This document shows positions 5,588 to 12,297 of a stretch of DNA of 12,471 bases, one piece after another. The DNA comes from JAVBQL01 sp031549085 (lineage in GTDB: Bacteria; Spirochaetota; GWE2-31-10; MWDO01): the NCBI GenBank assembly GCA_031549085.1, contig JAVBQL010000024.1, positions 1-12,471 of the forward strand, read 5' to 3'. Made by a program: the position numbers and the translations under genes. The stretch's first letter is position 1, and every line of letters begins with the position of its first letter. The notes under the pieces are model-generated. The model was not told the DNA's origin. It made no database searches and was given only the letters and a program-made list of their open reading frames with translations.

Positions 5588-7213
5588 CTACTTTTCGTTA
5601 TGGTGTCTAACTGCCGCCTCTACAAATGTAACAAATAATGGGTGAGGAGAAAATGGTTTTGACTTAAATTCTGGGTGAAATTGCACACCAACATAATATT
5701 TTGCTCCCTTTAGCTCAACTCCATTTACCAAATTGGCCTCATCACTATTGGAACTCTCATTTGTTGCTGTTGCAAGAAGCCCTTTCTCTTCCATTATGTC
5801 CCTATATTTGTTGTTAAATTCATACATATGTCTATGTCTTTCAGATATCTTATCGGTTTTATATATCTTAGAAAATAGTGATCCATCTCCCAATTTTGAG
5901 ATACACTTGCCCAATCTGAATTTATTTTTAAGCTCTTTTTCGCCATTAAATTTGTTAGGTATAAAGAGAGGCTCTCTTGTGTCCTTGTCAAATTCCATTG
6001 AATTGGCATCTTTGACATTGGCTACATTTCTCATAAACTCTATTGTTAGAAGCTGCATGCCAAGGCCAATTGCAAGAAGCGGTATGTTATGCTCTCTTGC
6101 ATATCTTATTGTCTCAATTATTCCATCAATTCCACCATCTCCTCCGAATCCGCCGGGTATCAAAATAGCATCAACACCTGCAAGGAGCTTATCAACATTA
6201 TCTCTATTTATTTTACTGCCACTTATCTTAACAAGATCCATAGTTGTATCATTGTTATACACACCATGGTTTAATGATTCAGTTAGGGATTTATGAGCAT
6301 CTTGAAGCTCTATATATTGACCAACAAGCGCAATTTTTACGTGCCACTTTGGATTTTGTATGCTTTTGATTAGATTTTCCCAACGTGAAAGGTCACATTG
6401 TTTGCTCTCCATATTGAGCTTCTTAAGAATAACGTCAGTCAAATTTCTCTCTTCATATGACAAAGGCACTTCGTAGATAGTTTTTTCTGTGTTGATTGCC
6501 TCAACCACAGCATCATTATCAACATTTGTAAATAGTGCAAGTTTATTTCTCATAGAGCTGTCCATTCTTCCATCAATTCGACATAGAAGAATATCAGGCT
6601 GAATTCCAATTTCACGAAGTTTTTGAACGCTATGTTGTGTAGGTTTTGTTTTGAATTCGTCTGCAGCAGCAATCTTTGGTATCAAAGTTACATGGATATA
6701 GAGAACCTTCTTCTCTTTATAGTCACGAAGAAATTGTCTAGCACTCTCTAAAAATGGTATTGACTCAATATCTCCAACGGTTCCACCAATCTCTATTATG
6801 ATTATATCATTCTCTTTCTCTGTAAGTTTTATTCTCCTCTTTACTTCGTCAGTAATATGAGGGATAACCTGTACACAGTGTCCATTGTAAGAGCCATCTC
6901 TCTCTCTGTTTATAACCTCTTGATAGACTTTCCCCGTCGTTATTGAGTTGTTTTTACTGAGTTCAACAGTAGTAAACCTCTCATAGTTACCAAAATCAAG
7001 GTCTGCTTCGGCTCCATCATCGGTTACAAAGACCTCTCCATGCTGATATGGACTCATAGAACCAGCATCCATATTTATATATGGATCGATCTTTACGATA
7101 TTGACCTTAAACCCTCTTGCCTCAAGCAGTGCCGCAATAGAGGCTGCTGCGACACCCTTCCCAAGTGAAGATGAGACCCCACCAGTAATAAAAATAAATT
7201 TTGCATCTTTCAT
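5588..7213 (-). CDS. pyrG: CTP synthase with glutaminase nucleophile replaced by Gly
   Basis: Makes CTP from UTP, ATP and an ammonia source in the cytoplasm; 541 residues, normal length. The synthetase domain (1 to ~270) is intact: GGVSSSLGKG loop at 11-20, DLDFGNYERF near 71-80, IEIGGTVGDIES near 140-151 and KTKPTQHSV near 188-196. The C-terminal class I amidotransferase domain keeps PGGFG (353-357) and His513/Glu515 in QFHPEF, but the nucleophile motif, usually LGICLGMQ, reads LAIGLGMQ with Gly383 (codon GGC at 6067-6065). In the lid loop RERDGSYNG (103-111), positions equal to E. coli Asp107 and Leu109 are Ser and Asn. So glutamine hydrolysis is probably lost while ammonia-dependent synthesis remains; this is inference. 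It heads a likely operon with lptC and lptA. The ribosome site is GAGAGAGG just before the ATG. Confidence 0.95.
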   Translation of the reverse strand: MKDAKFIFITGGVSSSLGKGVAAASIAALLEARGFKVNIVKIDPYINMDAGSMSPYQHGEVFVTDDGAEADLDFGNYERFTTVELSKNNSITTGKVYQEVINRERDGSYNGHCVQVIPHITDEVKRRIKLTEKENDIIIIEIGGTVGDIESIPFLESARQFLRDYKEKKVLYIHVTLIPKIAAADEFKTKPTQHSVQKLREIGIQPDILLCRIDGRMDSSMRNKLALFTNVDNDAVVEAINTEKTIYEVPLSYEERNLTDVILKKLNMESKQCDLSRWENLIKSIQNPKWHVKIALVGQYIELQDAHKSLTESLNHGVYNNDTTMDLVKISGSKINRDNVDKLLAGVDAILIPGGFGGDGGIDGIIETIRYAREHNIPLLAIGLGMQLLTIEFMRNVANVKDANSMEFDKDTREPLFIPNKFNGEKELKNKFRLGKCISKLGDGSLFSKIYKTDKISERHRHMYEFNNKYRDIMEEKGLLATATNESSNSDEANLVNGVELKGAKYYVGVQFHPEFKSKPFSPHPLFVTFVEAAVRHHNEK

Positions 7214-7233
7214 ACTTTTTCCTCTCTCTTCTG

Positions 7234-7262
7234 TTTTAGCCTTTCTATTTTTGTGGCTAAAA
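7234..7262 (-). promoter_or_regulatory. pyrG: Leader hairpin of pyrG
   Basis: On the minus strand TTTTAGCC (7262-7255) pairs perfectly with GGCTAAAA (7241-7234) over 8 bp, with a 13-base loop. It lies in the untranslated leader, its 3' arm only ~20 bases from the ATG and just before the purine-rich ribosome site. It lacks a T run, so it is not a typical terminator. It could tune translation or transcript stability. Confidence 0.4.
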
Positions 7263-7277
7263 ACTACTTGGGATTAG

Positions 7278-7291
7278 ATTATAGCATAATA
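7278..7291 (-). promoter_or_regulatory. pyrG: Extended -10 promoter of pyrG
   Basis: TGCTATAAT on the minus strand (TATAAT at 7283-7278 preceded by TG-C) fits an extended -10 promoter about 65 bp before the pyrG ATG. The -35 region (about 7306-7301) is poor, as is usual when an extended -10 is used. It overlaps the AAGATTTT hairpin at 7291-7310. Confidence 0.5.
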
Positions 7292-7327
7292 AGATTTTTT
7301 AGAAAATCTTTTTTTTAATTTTTTTCA
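7291..7327 (+). terminator. Terminator-like hairpin with T run, no gene upstream on this strand
   Basis: AAGATTTT (7291-7298) and AAAATCTT (7303-7310) form an 8-bp stem with a 4-base loop, followed by six T, AA and a further T run. In shape it is a plus-strand terminator, but the sequence to its left is pyrG on the minus strand. It may stop antisense transcription or act as an operator overlapping the pyrG -35 region. Confidence 0.4.
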
Positions 7328-7453
7328 TTAAGCTCTATGTTGGCTATGAATTGCAGCAATGAGTAGTTTAGCAAACTCTTTAAGAAAAGCTTGGCTGTAA
7401 AAAGATTTCCGAAGAGTTTGGCGACATCTATCTATAATTCTCTGGTATAACAT
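7328..7453 (-). CDS. Small unassigned ORF, 41 residues
   Basis: An ATG at 7453 opens 41 codons ending in TAA at 7328, upstream of pyrG and divergent from the 439-residue gene. The product would be basic and partly amphipathic (KEFAKLLIAAIHSQHRA at the end). There is no clear ribosome site. The frame contains a 9-bp inverted repeat, CAAACTCTT (7372-7380) with AAGAGTTTG (7412-7420), which may be the real reason for the conserved look. It could be a gene remnant. Not recognised; a weak call. Confidence 0.2.
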   Translation of the reverse strand: MLYQRIIDRCRQTLRKSFYSQAFLKEFAKLLIAAIHSQHRA

Positions 7454-7493
7454 CTTATTTGTGAATTTTATTATATTTGAAAGAAGATAAATT

Positions 7494-8813
7494 ATGGATA
7501 TTAGTAGAGAAGTTAAAGAGAAAGTTTATAAGCTTAAAGATGATATTGATAAAGAGATAAGCAAAGGAGATACCATAAATGACTTTCAGATTGCAACAAA
7601 AATTGAGAATGGATTTGAAGAAATTTATGATAGAGCAATCTTACATAAATACATAGATCGTCTTAAAAATCTAGAGCATATGTTTTCTGTGAAGGTAGTA
7701 AAGAACGGAAATAGTATCGAGGTAAAAATTGGCAATAGGATATTTTTTGAGGATTTGGAAATTACAATTTATAAATTTAATATAAAAATTGTTAGAACTA
7801 AAGTTGACTACTACGCAATATTTCATGAAGAATCTAAATGGAGATATATAAATGATGATATTAAAATTAAAATGGTAGAGCTATATGACTCGCTACTATC
7901 TGAGAAAATAAGTGGTATAAGTTTAGAAACATTGGAAAAGAGTGCAAAGTTTAATACACCTCTTGAGTCCGTTGTAATGGAGTACAAGATTAATTTTGTT
8001 GTTGAGAGTATAAAAAACAGTTCTGGAATTGACAATGTTAAAAAATTTTTGAGAGAGAATTACAAATATTGGAAAGATAGATATAGCAGTGATTGCAATG
8101 ATATAGTTAAGGTGTGTAAGGTTTATAAAACGCTTTGTGATGAGAAAACAGATAATATTGGATATGTAGATATATATAAACTATCTAGAAATATGATAAA
8201 AGTAGAGAGCTTAATATATAAGTATAAATTATACATCGGTGAAGTTGGTTATACCAGTGGAAACTATAGATCTACAATAACAAAATTTGCTTTGGCTAGA
8301 GGTATGAGTTCTGAATATTCTGGTGGTTCTGATGGTGTTATTGAGAATAGTTCAAATAGAAATGTTCTCTTTCTTGGTAATGAACGTAATGGTATTCATG
8401 AAAGGTTTGAGGGAACTTTGTATCCCGGATGGACAACTCCTCTTGGTATTGATGTAGATTTTGTCTATTGGGAGGGCTATTTTTATAAAGTTTTTCCAAA
8501 TATTATTGGTGAACTGTTCTCACTTAACAATAAAGTAATAATGCTAGGTAAGATGTTAGGTTTAAATGTTGATGGCTTGCGTATATTTGATAAAGCTATT
8601 GTGCCAATTACACAGATAACAGATATTGGGGTGTGGCTATCTAATTTTTTTAATGATGATGTAGATAAAATAGCGAGCGATGGCGATTTGCTACAACTAA
8701 TAAAGAATATTGTTATGCTTGCAGCTCCTCTAAAAAATAGTATAGTTGAAGGAGGAAGTAATTTATTAGATAGAAAGTCAAATTATGAATCTAAATATGG
8801 AATGAAATTTTAA
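7494..8813 (+). CDS. Unrecognised 439-residue soluble protein
   Basis: I do not recognise this family. The start is ATG 7494 with a modest GAAAGAAG site about 10 bases upstream. No signal peptide or membrane span is visible, so it is probably cytoplasmic. The first ~270 residues are charged and rich in Lys, Glu and Asp with predicted helices (for example near 1-60 and 115-200). The C-terminal part differs: a Gly/Ser-rich stretch (MSSEYSGGSDGVIENSSNRN, about 271-290) leads into an aromatic, Gly-rich block with FLGNERNGIHERF, LYPGWTTPLGIDVDFVYWEG and ELFSLNNKV, which looks like a folded domain. Base composition and codon use are more A+T-biased than in pyrG or proS, which suggests an accessory gene. 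The membrane-protein gene follows on the same strand after 100 bp, perhaps as a partner. Confidence 0.75.
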   Translation: MDISREVKEKVYKLKDDIDKEISKGDTINDFQIATKIENGFEEIYDRAILHKYIDRLKNLEHMFSVKVVKNGNSIEVKIGNRIFFEDLEITIYKFNIKIVRTKVDYYAIFHEESKWRYINDDIKIKMVELYDSLLSEKISGISLETLEKSAKFNTPLESVVMEYKINFVVESIKNSSGIDNVKKFLRENYKYWKDRYSSDCNDIVKVCKVYKTLCDEKTDNIGYVDIYKLSRNMIKVESLIYKYKLYIGEVGYTSGNYRSTITKFALARGMSSEYSGGSDGVIENSSNRNVLFLGNERNGIHERFEGTLYPGWTTPLGIDVDFVYWEGYFYKVFPNIIGELFSLNNKVIMLGKMLGLNVDGLRIFDKAIVPITQITDIGVWLSNFFNDDVDKIASDGDLLQLIKNIVMLAAPLKNSIVEGGSNLLDRKSNYESKYGMKF

Positions 8814-8867
8814 TTATTATAACCAATTATATGTATATTTAGGACCTACATTATAGTTAGTTATTAA

Positions 8868-8886
8868 AAAAACATCTTGTGTTTTT
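8868..8886 (+). terminator. Weak terminator-like hairpin between the unknown gene and the membrane protein
   Basis: AAAAACA (8868-8874) and TGTTTTT (8880-8886) form a 7-bp stem with a 5-base loop, 55 bp after the stop of the 439-residue gene and 27 bp before the next ATG. The stem has one G-C pair, so it would terminate poorly. Confidence 0.3.
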
Positions 8887-8913
8887 ATATAGTATTATAT
8901 ATATTTGCTCACT

Positions 8914-9474
8914 ATGGAGATAGAAGAAATAGTAAAACTTATACTATCAATATTCATTATTCTACTTTTTTTACCTCTTATTATAGTTGTTTTACTTCCC
9001 TTTTTATCATTTATTTGGAAATATACTTTTACAGATAATCTTATAAATTTCATAGTGATATTCTTGCCAGTATCAGTAATATCTTTTTTTGCGATGCTTT
9101 TCTATTTAAAAATAATTAAAACTAATTTCTTTAATTTTTCTTCAAGAGGAAGAAAAATAGTTTTATATATAATATTTTTTATACTAAATATAGTTTTATG
9201 TTTGTTCTCTATTGGAGTTTTAGAAATGTATAATGATATTTTGAGTTCAATTTTTGAAAATAAAATTTCATCATTTAAAACATTGATTCCTATAATAGAA
9301 AAAGTAGTTACACCATCTTATTTATCTTTTTTCCTAATTAATTCTTTTTTACCTATTCCTCTATTTATTGATAACATTGTTCGTGATGGCTATCCTCTAA
9401 AGTGGTATAATTGGGTAATAGTTATTTTTAGTACTATTTTACTACTAATAATATTTTCTATTATTGTTTTTTAA
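8914..9474 (+). CDS. Small multi-spanning membrane protein of unknown function
   Basis: Hypothetical integral membrane protein of 186 residues. I prefer ATG at 8914; an in-frame TTG at 8905 is possible, and neither has a visible ribosome site, so expression may be low or coupled. Four or five hydrophobic spans are seen: LILSIFIILLFLPLIIVVLL (about 7-30), a second near 44-65, KIVLYIIFFILNIVLCLFSI (about 80-100), a weaker one around the segment with FFLINSFLPIPLF, and WVIVIFSTILLLIIFSIIVF at the C-terminus. No conserved catalytic or transport motif was found. It is among the most A+T-rich coding sequences in the window. It may act with the preceding 439-residue protein, but that rests only on adjacency. 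Confidence 0.65.
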   Translation: MEIEEIVKLILSIFIILLFLPLIIVVLLPFLSFIWKYTFTDNLINFIVIFLPVSVISFFAMLFYLKIIKTNFFNFSSRGRKIVLYIIFFILNIVLCLFSIGVLEMYNDILSSIFENKISSFKTLIPIIEKVVTPSYLSFFLINSFLPIPLFIDNIVRDGYPLKWYNWVIVIFSTILLLIIFSIIVF

Positions 9475-9508
9475 AAAAAATAAAGGCTTAAATTTTGCTT
9501 TCTAAATT

Positions 9509-9534
9509 ATATTATCGATATTACTCGATAATAT
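9509..9534. repeat. Perfect 9-bp inverted repeat in the gap before the AarF-family gene
   Basis: ATATTATCG (9509-9517) and CGATAATAT (9526-9534) with an 8-base spacer. No T run follows, so it looks more like a regulator site or a structured end of the upstream transcript than a terminator. It lies 54 bp before the -35 of the predicted promoter at 9588. Confidence 0.35.
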
Positions 9535-9587
9535 TACAATGTTATGTTTTTACATCTAAACAATCTCGTGAGACCAATACAAAAAAA

Positions 9588-9616
9588 TTGACTATAATTT
9601 CCTTTTAATATATTAT
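9588..9616 (+). promoter_or_regulatory. Promoter of the AarF-family gene
   Basis: TTGACT (9588-9593), 17 bases, then TATTAT (9611-9616), close to the sigma-70 consensus. It lies about 90 bp before the ATG at 9710, and no other gene lies between. The leader downstream shows no further clear structure. Confidence 0.55.
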
Positions 9617-9709
9617 ATAATATATATCTTTTTGCAGATGTAGAGATAGATGTATTCAAAAATGTAAAGAAAAATTAAATTGTGAAGAGAACATTTAAAG
9701 GATAGATAG

Positions 9710-11416
9710 ATGAACAAAAATGGCACTAAAAAAAGAAAAGTTGTTCGCGGAAGATTTTTTAAAGTTGTTATTGTATTTCTTAGGATTGGTCTCTCTTTTA
9801 ACAAAGAGGTTAGAATTCGTAAAAAAAAGGGTTTTAAATATGCTTCCAAAAAGATGCTTAAGACACACTACAAGCTTGCAAATGAGCTATATGAACTTGC
9901 GATAAACCTTGGTGGAGTTACGATTAAGCTCTGTCAATTCTTAAGCACAAGACGTGATATATTTCCTGTTCCATATGTTGAGGTGCTATCAAAATTGCAG
10001 GATAATGTTCCCTCTGTTCCATTTGATGAGCTAAAAGTTACAATTGATAGTGAATATAGAGATAGGGAGTACCCATTCTCCTCTATTGATGAGAAGCCAC
10101 TCGCCTCTGCCTCCATCGGGCAGGTTCACAGGGCAACACTAAAAAATGGTGATGAGGTCGTTTTAAAAGTTATAAAGCCGGGCATAGAGGATATTATTGA
10201 TACTGATTTTGCTATACTCTTCTATGTTTTTAAATTTTTCTCCAACTTTAAATTTATGCGTGATACGGGTTTCGATTTTGATAATATTTTAAGTGAATTT
10301 ATCACAGTAACTGGAGATGAGCTAAATTTTAAGCGAGAGCTATTTATTGGAAAGAAATTTAGAAAAGGTTTATCAAAGTTTAGCTACCTAAAGATCCCAT
10401 ATATGTATGAGGAGTACTCAACAGAGCATATTATTGTTATGGAATTTGTTAAGGGAGATAAGATAACAGATCGGGATAAGTGGATTAATAGAAATAATGA
10501 CCCTATACTTATAGCAAGAAGGCTTGTCGAGATATATGTTGAGCAATTTATGTTTTTTGGCTATGTCCATTTTGATCCGCATCCGGGAAATATTCTTGTT
10601 CTTGAAAATAGCAAAATCTGCCTTTTGGATTTTGGTATGGCAGGTGAAATAACAAAAGAGATGAGTAATGGTATAAAAAATGGGCTTATCGCTTTCTCGC
10701 ATCGTGATTATAGAAGCTTAATAAAAGTTATTGAAAAGCTTGGATTTATCAAGAAGGGAGCTGATATGAATAGTATCAACTCTGTTGTTCAATATCTTTT
10801 TAATGATATTCTTGACACCATCGAGCTTGATATGAACTCTCTTCAAAAGGTTGATATAACGCCAGTTGTTGATGAGCTTGTTGAGATTATTTATAGCCAA
10901 TCTTTTAGACTTCCATATGAGTGGGCCTTTATGGGGCGTGCTGTTGGGGTTCTTACAGGTATCATTGCTTCTCTCTATCCCGATTTTAAGCTATATGATG
11001 AACTGAGTCCCTATGTAAACAGGCTTATAAAGGAGAATACTGTTGATATTGTAAATAGAGTTATTGATTCTGCAAAAGAGTTTGTTGTTGATATTTTTGC
11101 TCTTCCAAAAAAGGCAACCCAGATTATTCATAGGGTTGAGAGTAAAGATTTGAAGTTTGAGGTTGATTTAGAAGAGATCAATATAAAGATAAATAAGATC
11201 GGTGCTCTCTTTGTGAGGGGGATTGCGATCTTTATGATGTTTGTCTCTGGGATACTTTCATACTCTTTTTATATTATTGATAGGGTGGGTGCCTCTATTG
11301 TTTTTACTGTGATTGCTATTGGTATTGCTATCTTTTTGATTATCTTTAGACAGAAGCTGACAAAAAAGGAGATATTGAAGCAGACCATGACAAAGAAGAT
11401 AGATTTTATGCAGTGA
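9710..11416 (+). CDS. AarF/ABC1/UbiB-family atypical kinase
   Basis: Atypical protein-kinase-like ATPase of the UbiB/ABC1 family, whose members support ubiquinone or other isoprenoid-lipid metabolism; the substrate here is unknown. 568 residues; AAAGGA at 9697-9702 fixes the start. In order: a basic N-terminus; the KxGQ-motif region IKLCQFLSTRRDIFP (about 72-86), where the usual Gly is Cys75; the Ala-rich loop SASIGQVH (133-140); the ATP-site lysine K153 in VLKVIKPG; ELNFKRE (204-210), with Asn where Asp is common; catalytic HFDPHPGN (287-294); metal-binding DFG (307-309). Two C-terminal membrane spans (about 502-524 and 528-547) anchor it, as in known UbiB proteins. It has its own promoter and ends next to repeat P3, which may terminate it. 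No quinone genes are nearby. The family is firm, the ortholog name is not. Confidence 0.92.
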   Translation: MNKNGTKKRKVVRGRFFKVVIVFLRIGLSFNKEVRIRKKKGFKYASKKMLKTHYKLANELYELAINLGGVTIKLCQFLSTRRDIFPVPYVEVLSKLQDNVPSVPFDELKVTIDSEYRDREYPFSSIDEKPLASASIGQVHRATLKNGDEVVLKVIKPGIEDIIDTDFAILFYVFKFFSNFKFMRDTGFDFDNILSEFITVTGDELNFKRELFIGKKFRKGLSKFSYLKIPYMYEEYSTEHIIVMEFVKGDKITDRDKWINRNNDPILIARRLVEIYVEQFMFFGYVHFDPHPGNILVLENSKICLLDFGMAGEITKEMSNGIKNGLIAFSHRDYRSLIKVIEKLGFIKKGADMNSINSVVQYLFNDILDTIELDMNSLQKVDITPVVDELVEIIYSQSFRLPYEWAFMGRAVGVLTGIIASLYPDFKLYDELSPYVNRLIKENTVDIVNRVIDSAKEFVVDIFALPKKATQIIHRVESKDLKFEVDLEEINIKINKIGALFVRGIAIFMMFVSGILSYSFYIIDRVGASIVFTVIAIGIAIFLIIFRQKLTKKEILKQTMTKKIDFMQ

Positions 11417-11431
11417 AATTTAAAGTTACTA

Positions 11432-11774
11432 AATGGTTAGTTTGACTTACTTCTCACAAATGTCCTATCAACATCTAACAATCGTTAAATTGTTATTTCT
11501 GGTTTCCATGTCAGTACGATAATATCAAACGAGCGAACGCTACTTAAAAAAGAAAAGAAGAAAGAAAAAGTAAATATTTAGAGGGGGGATAAAATCCCAC
11601 CCTCTAAATATTTATTCTCTATTTTTTTTATTACGAAGTAACAAGCTCTGCTTATTTTTTTAAGTGACGTTTGTCTATTAGGTGCGACTTGCTGATAAGT
11701 AATAAACCAAAAAGATTTTAATATCTGTGAAGTTGAAGTGGCGGGAATAGACAATAGTATTAAAACTGACCATT
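11432..11774 (-). repeat. Palindromic element P3 (about 343 bp), with different core
   Basis: Same ends (AATGGTTAGTTTG at the left, AAACTGACCATT at the right) and similar arms as P1/P2 but inverted in orientation. It starts 16 bp after the aarF-family stop. The core differs: AAATATTTAGAGGG (11572-11585) pairs with CCCTCTAAATATTT (11600-11613), topped by GGGAT-AAA-ATCCC with one bulged A. One arm also holds an extra insert with TTACTTCGTAA (near 11630-11640). It lies between the aarF-family gene and RNA copy 2, which converge on it. Confidence 0.87.
11572..11613. terminator. Core hairpin of P3, possible bidirectional terminator
   Basis: A 14-bp perfect stem plus a 5-bp apical stem and a 3-base loop, flanked by a purine tract on the left and a T-rich tract on the right (11615-11630). 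It sits between two converging transcription units. The stem sequence is unrelated to that of P1/P2, but its place and length are the same. Confidence 0.5.
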
Positions 11775-11969
11775 TTGTAGGTATGTCAACCTATAACAAA
11801 AAATAGTGCAAAAAAACAAAAAGGATATTTAGCTTTCCTCTACCTTCGTTGCTTCTGGATTAGAGTATTTTTTATGGAAATAAAAAATCAAAAACCTATA
11901 GGATTCCACCTGTATAGATCTCTTTTATTAAAATTTGGCTATACTTTTCAAAAGCAAATAAAAAAAGTA
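11775..11969 (-). repeat. Downstream half of N2, conserved non-coding segment
   Basis: Reverse-strand counterpart of 3564-3745, nearly the same by eye, including the AGAAGCAACGAAGG hairpin loop region and the terminal inverted repeat (TGTAGGT 11776-11782 with ACCTATA 11789-11795). No coding frame. The strong conservation of a region lying after the RNA terminator is unexplained. Confidence 0.6.
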
Positions 11970-11987
11970 TGCCCGCAAAGGTAAAGT
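11970..11987 (-). terminator. Intrinsic terminator of structured RNA copy 2
   Basis: On the minus strand the 3' arm TGCGGGCATAC (11987-11977) runs into seven T (11976-11970). The 5' arm at 12053-12043 pairs with one G-T wobble. Confidence 0.65.
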
Positions 11988-12208
11988 TCGCACGCTAAAC
12001 ACCCTTGAATCGTTAGAGAAGGAATGCCCAGCACTAAACCAGTGCAGGCATACTCATATCCACATCAATTTGATAGGCGTACCCAGCAAGATACACCTAT
12101 CTCCTCTAGCGGACATGCTGTTTTTCGATTCAATATTTGATCTAAAAAAGGGTGCGAGCCTCTTTGCCAATTCAACAGCCTTAGACCAAACATCTCTAAA
12201 CAAGATGC
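11970..12208 (-). ncRNA. Structured RNA of unknown class, copy 2 (N2)
   Basis: Inverted, diverged copy of the RNA at 3315-3563. On the minus strand: H1, GATGTTTGGTCT (12194-12183) with AGATCAAATATT (12143-12132); H2, TTGAATCG (12133-12126) with CGATTCAA (12012-12005), a sequence unrelated to copy 1 yet fully paired; H3, CATGTCCGC with GTGGATATG; H4, ATAGGTGTA (12100-12092) with TACGCCTAT (12081-12073); H5, GTATGCCTGCA (12053-12043) with TGCGGGCATAC (11987-11977), then seven T. The H4 loop is one base longer than in copy 1 (10 against 9), which breaks any shared reading frame and argues against coding. Ends are inferred from the promoter and terminator. Confidence 0.78.
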
Positions 12209-12214
12209 AAGTCT

Positions 12215-12242
12215 ATTATACACTATTATTTGTGATTATCAA
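12215..12242 (-). promoter_or_regulatory. Promoter of structured RNA copy 2
   Basis: On the minus strand TTGATA (12242-12237), a 16-base spacer, then TATAAT (12220-12215). Hexamers and spacer are the same as in copy 1, while the sequence just after the -10 has drifted. Confidence 0.7.
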
Positions 12243-12297
12243 TTATTTTTTTTACTATTGTTTTATTTTTCTATATTATATACTTTTCTTTATATGT

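Noticed and set aside
5733..6296. 187-codon frame on the plus strand opposite pyrG
   Set aside because: A shadow of pyrG, which has full family conservation on the other strand; the product is a low-complexity Ser/Leu/Ile sequence.
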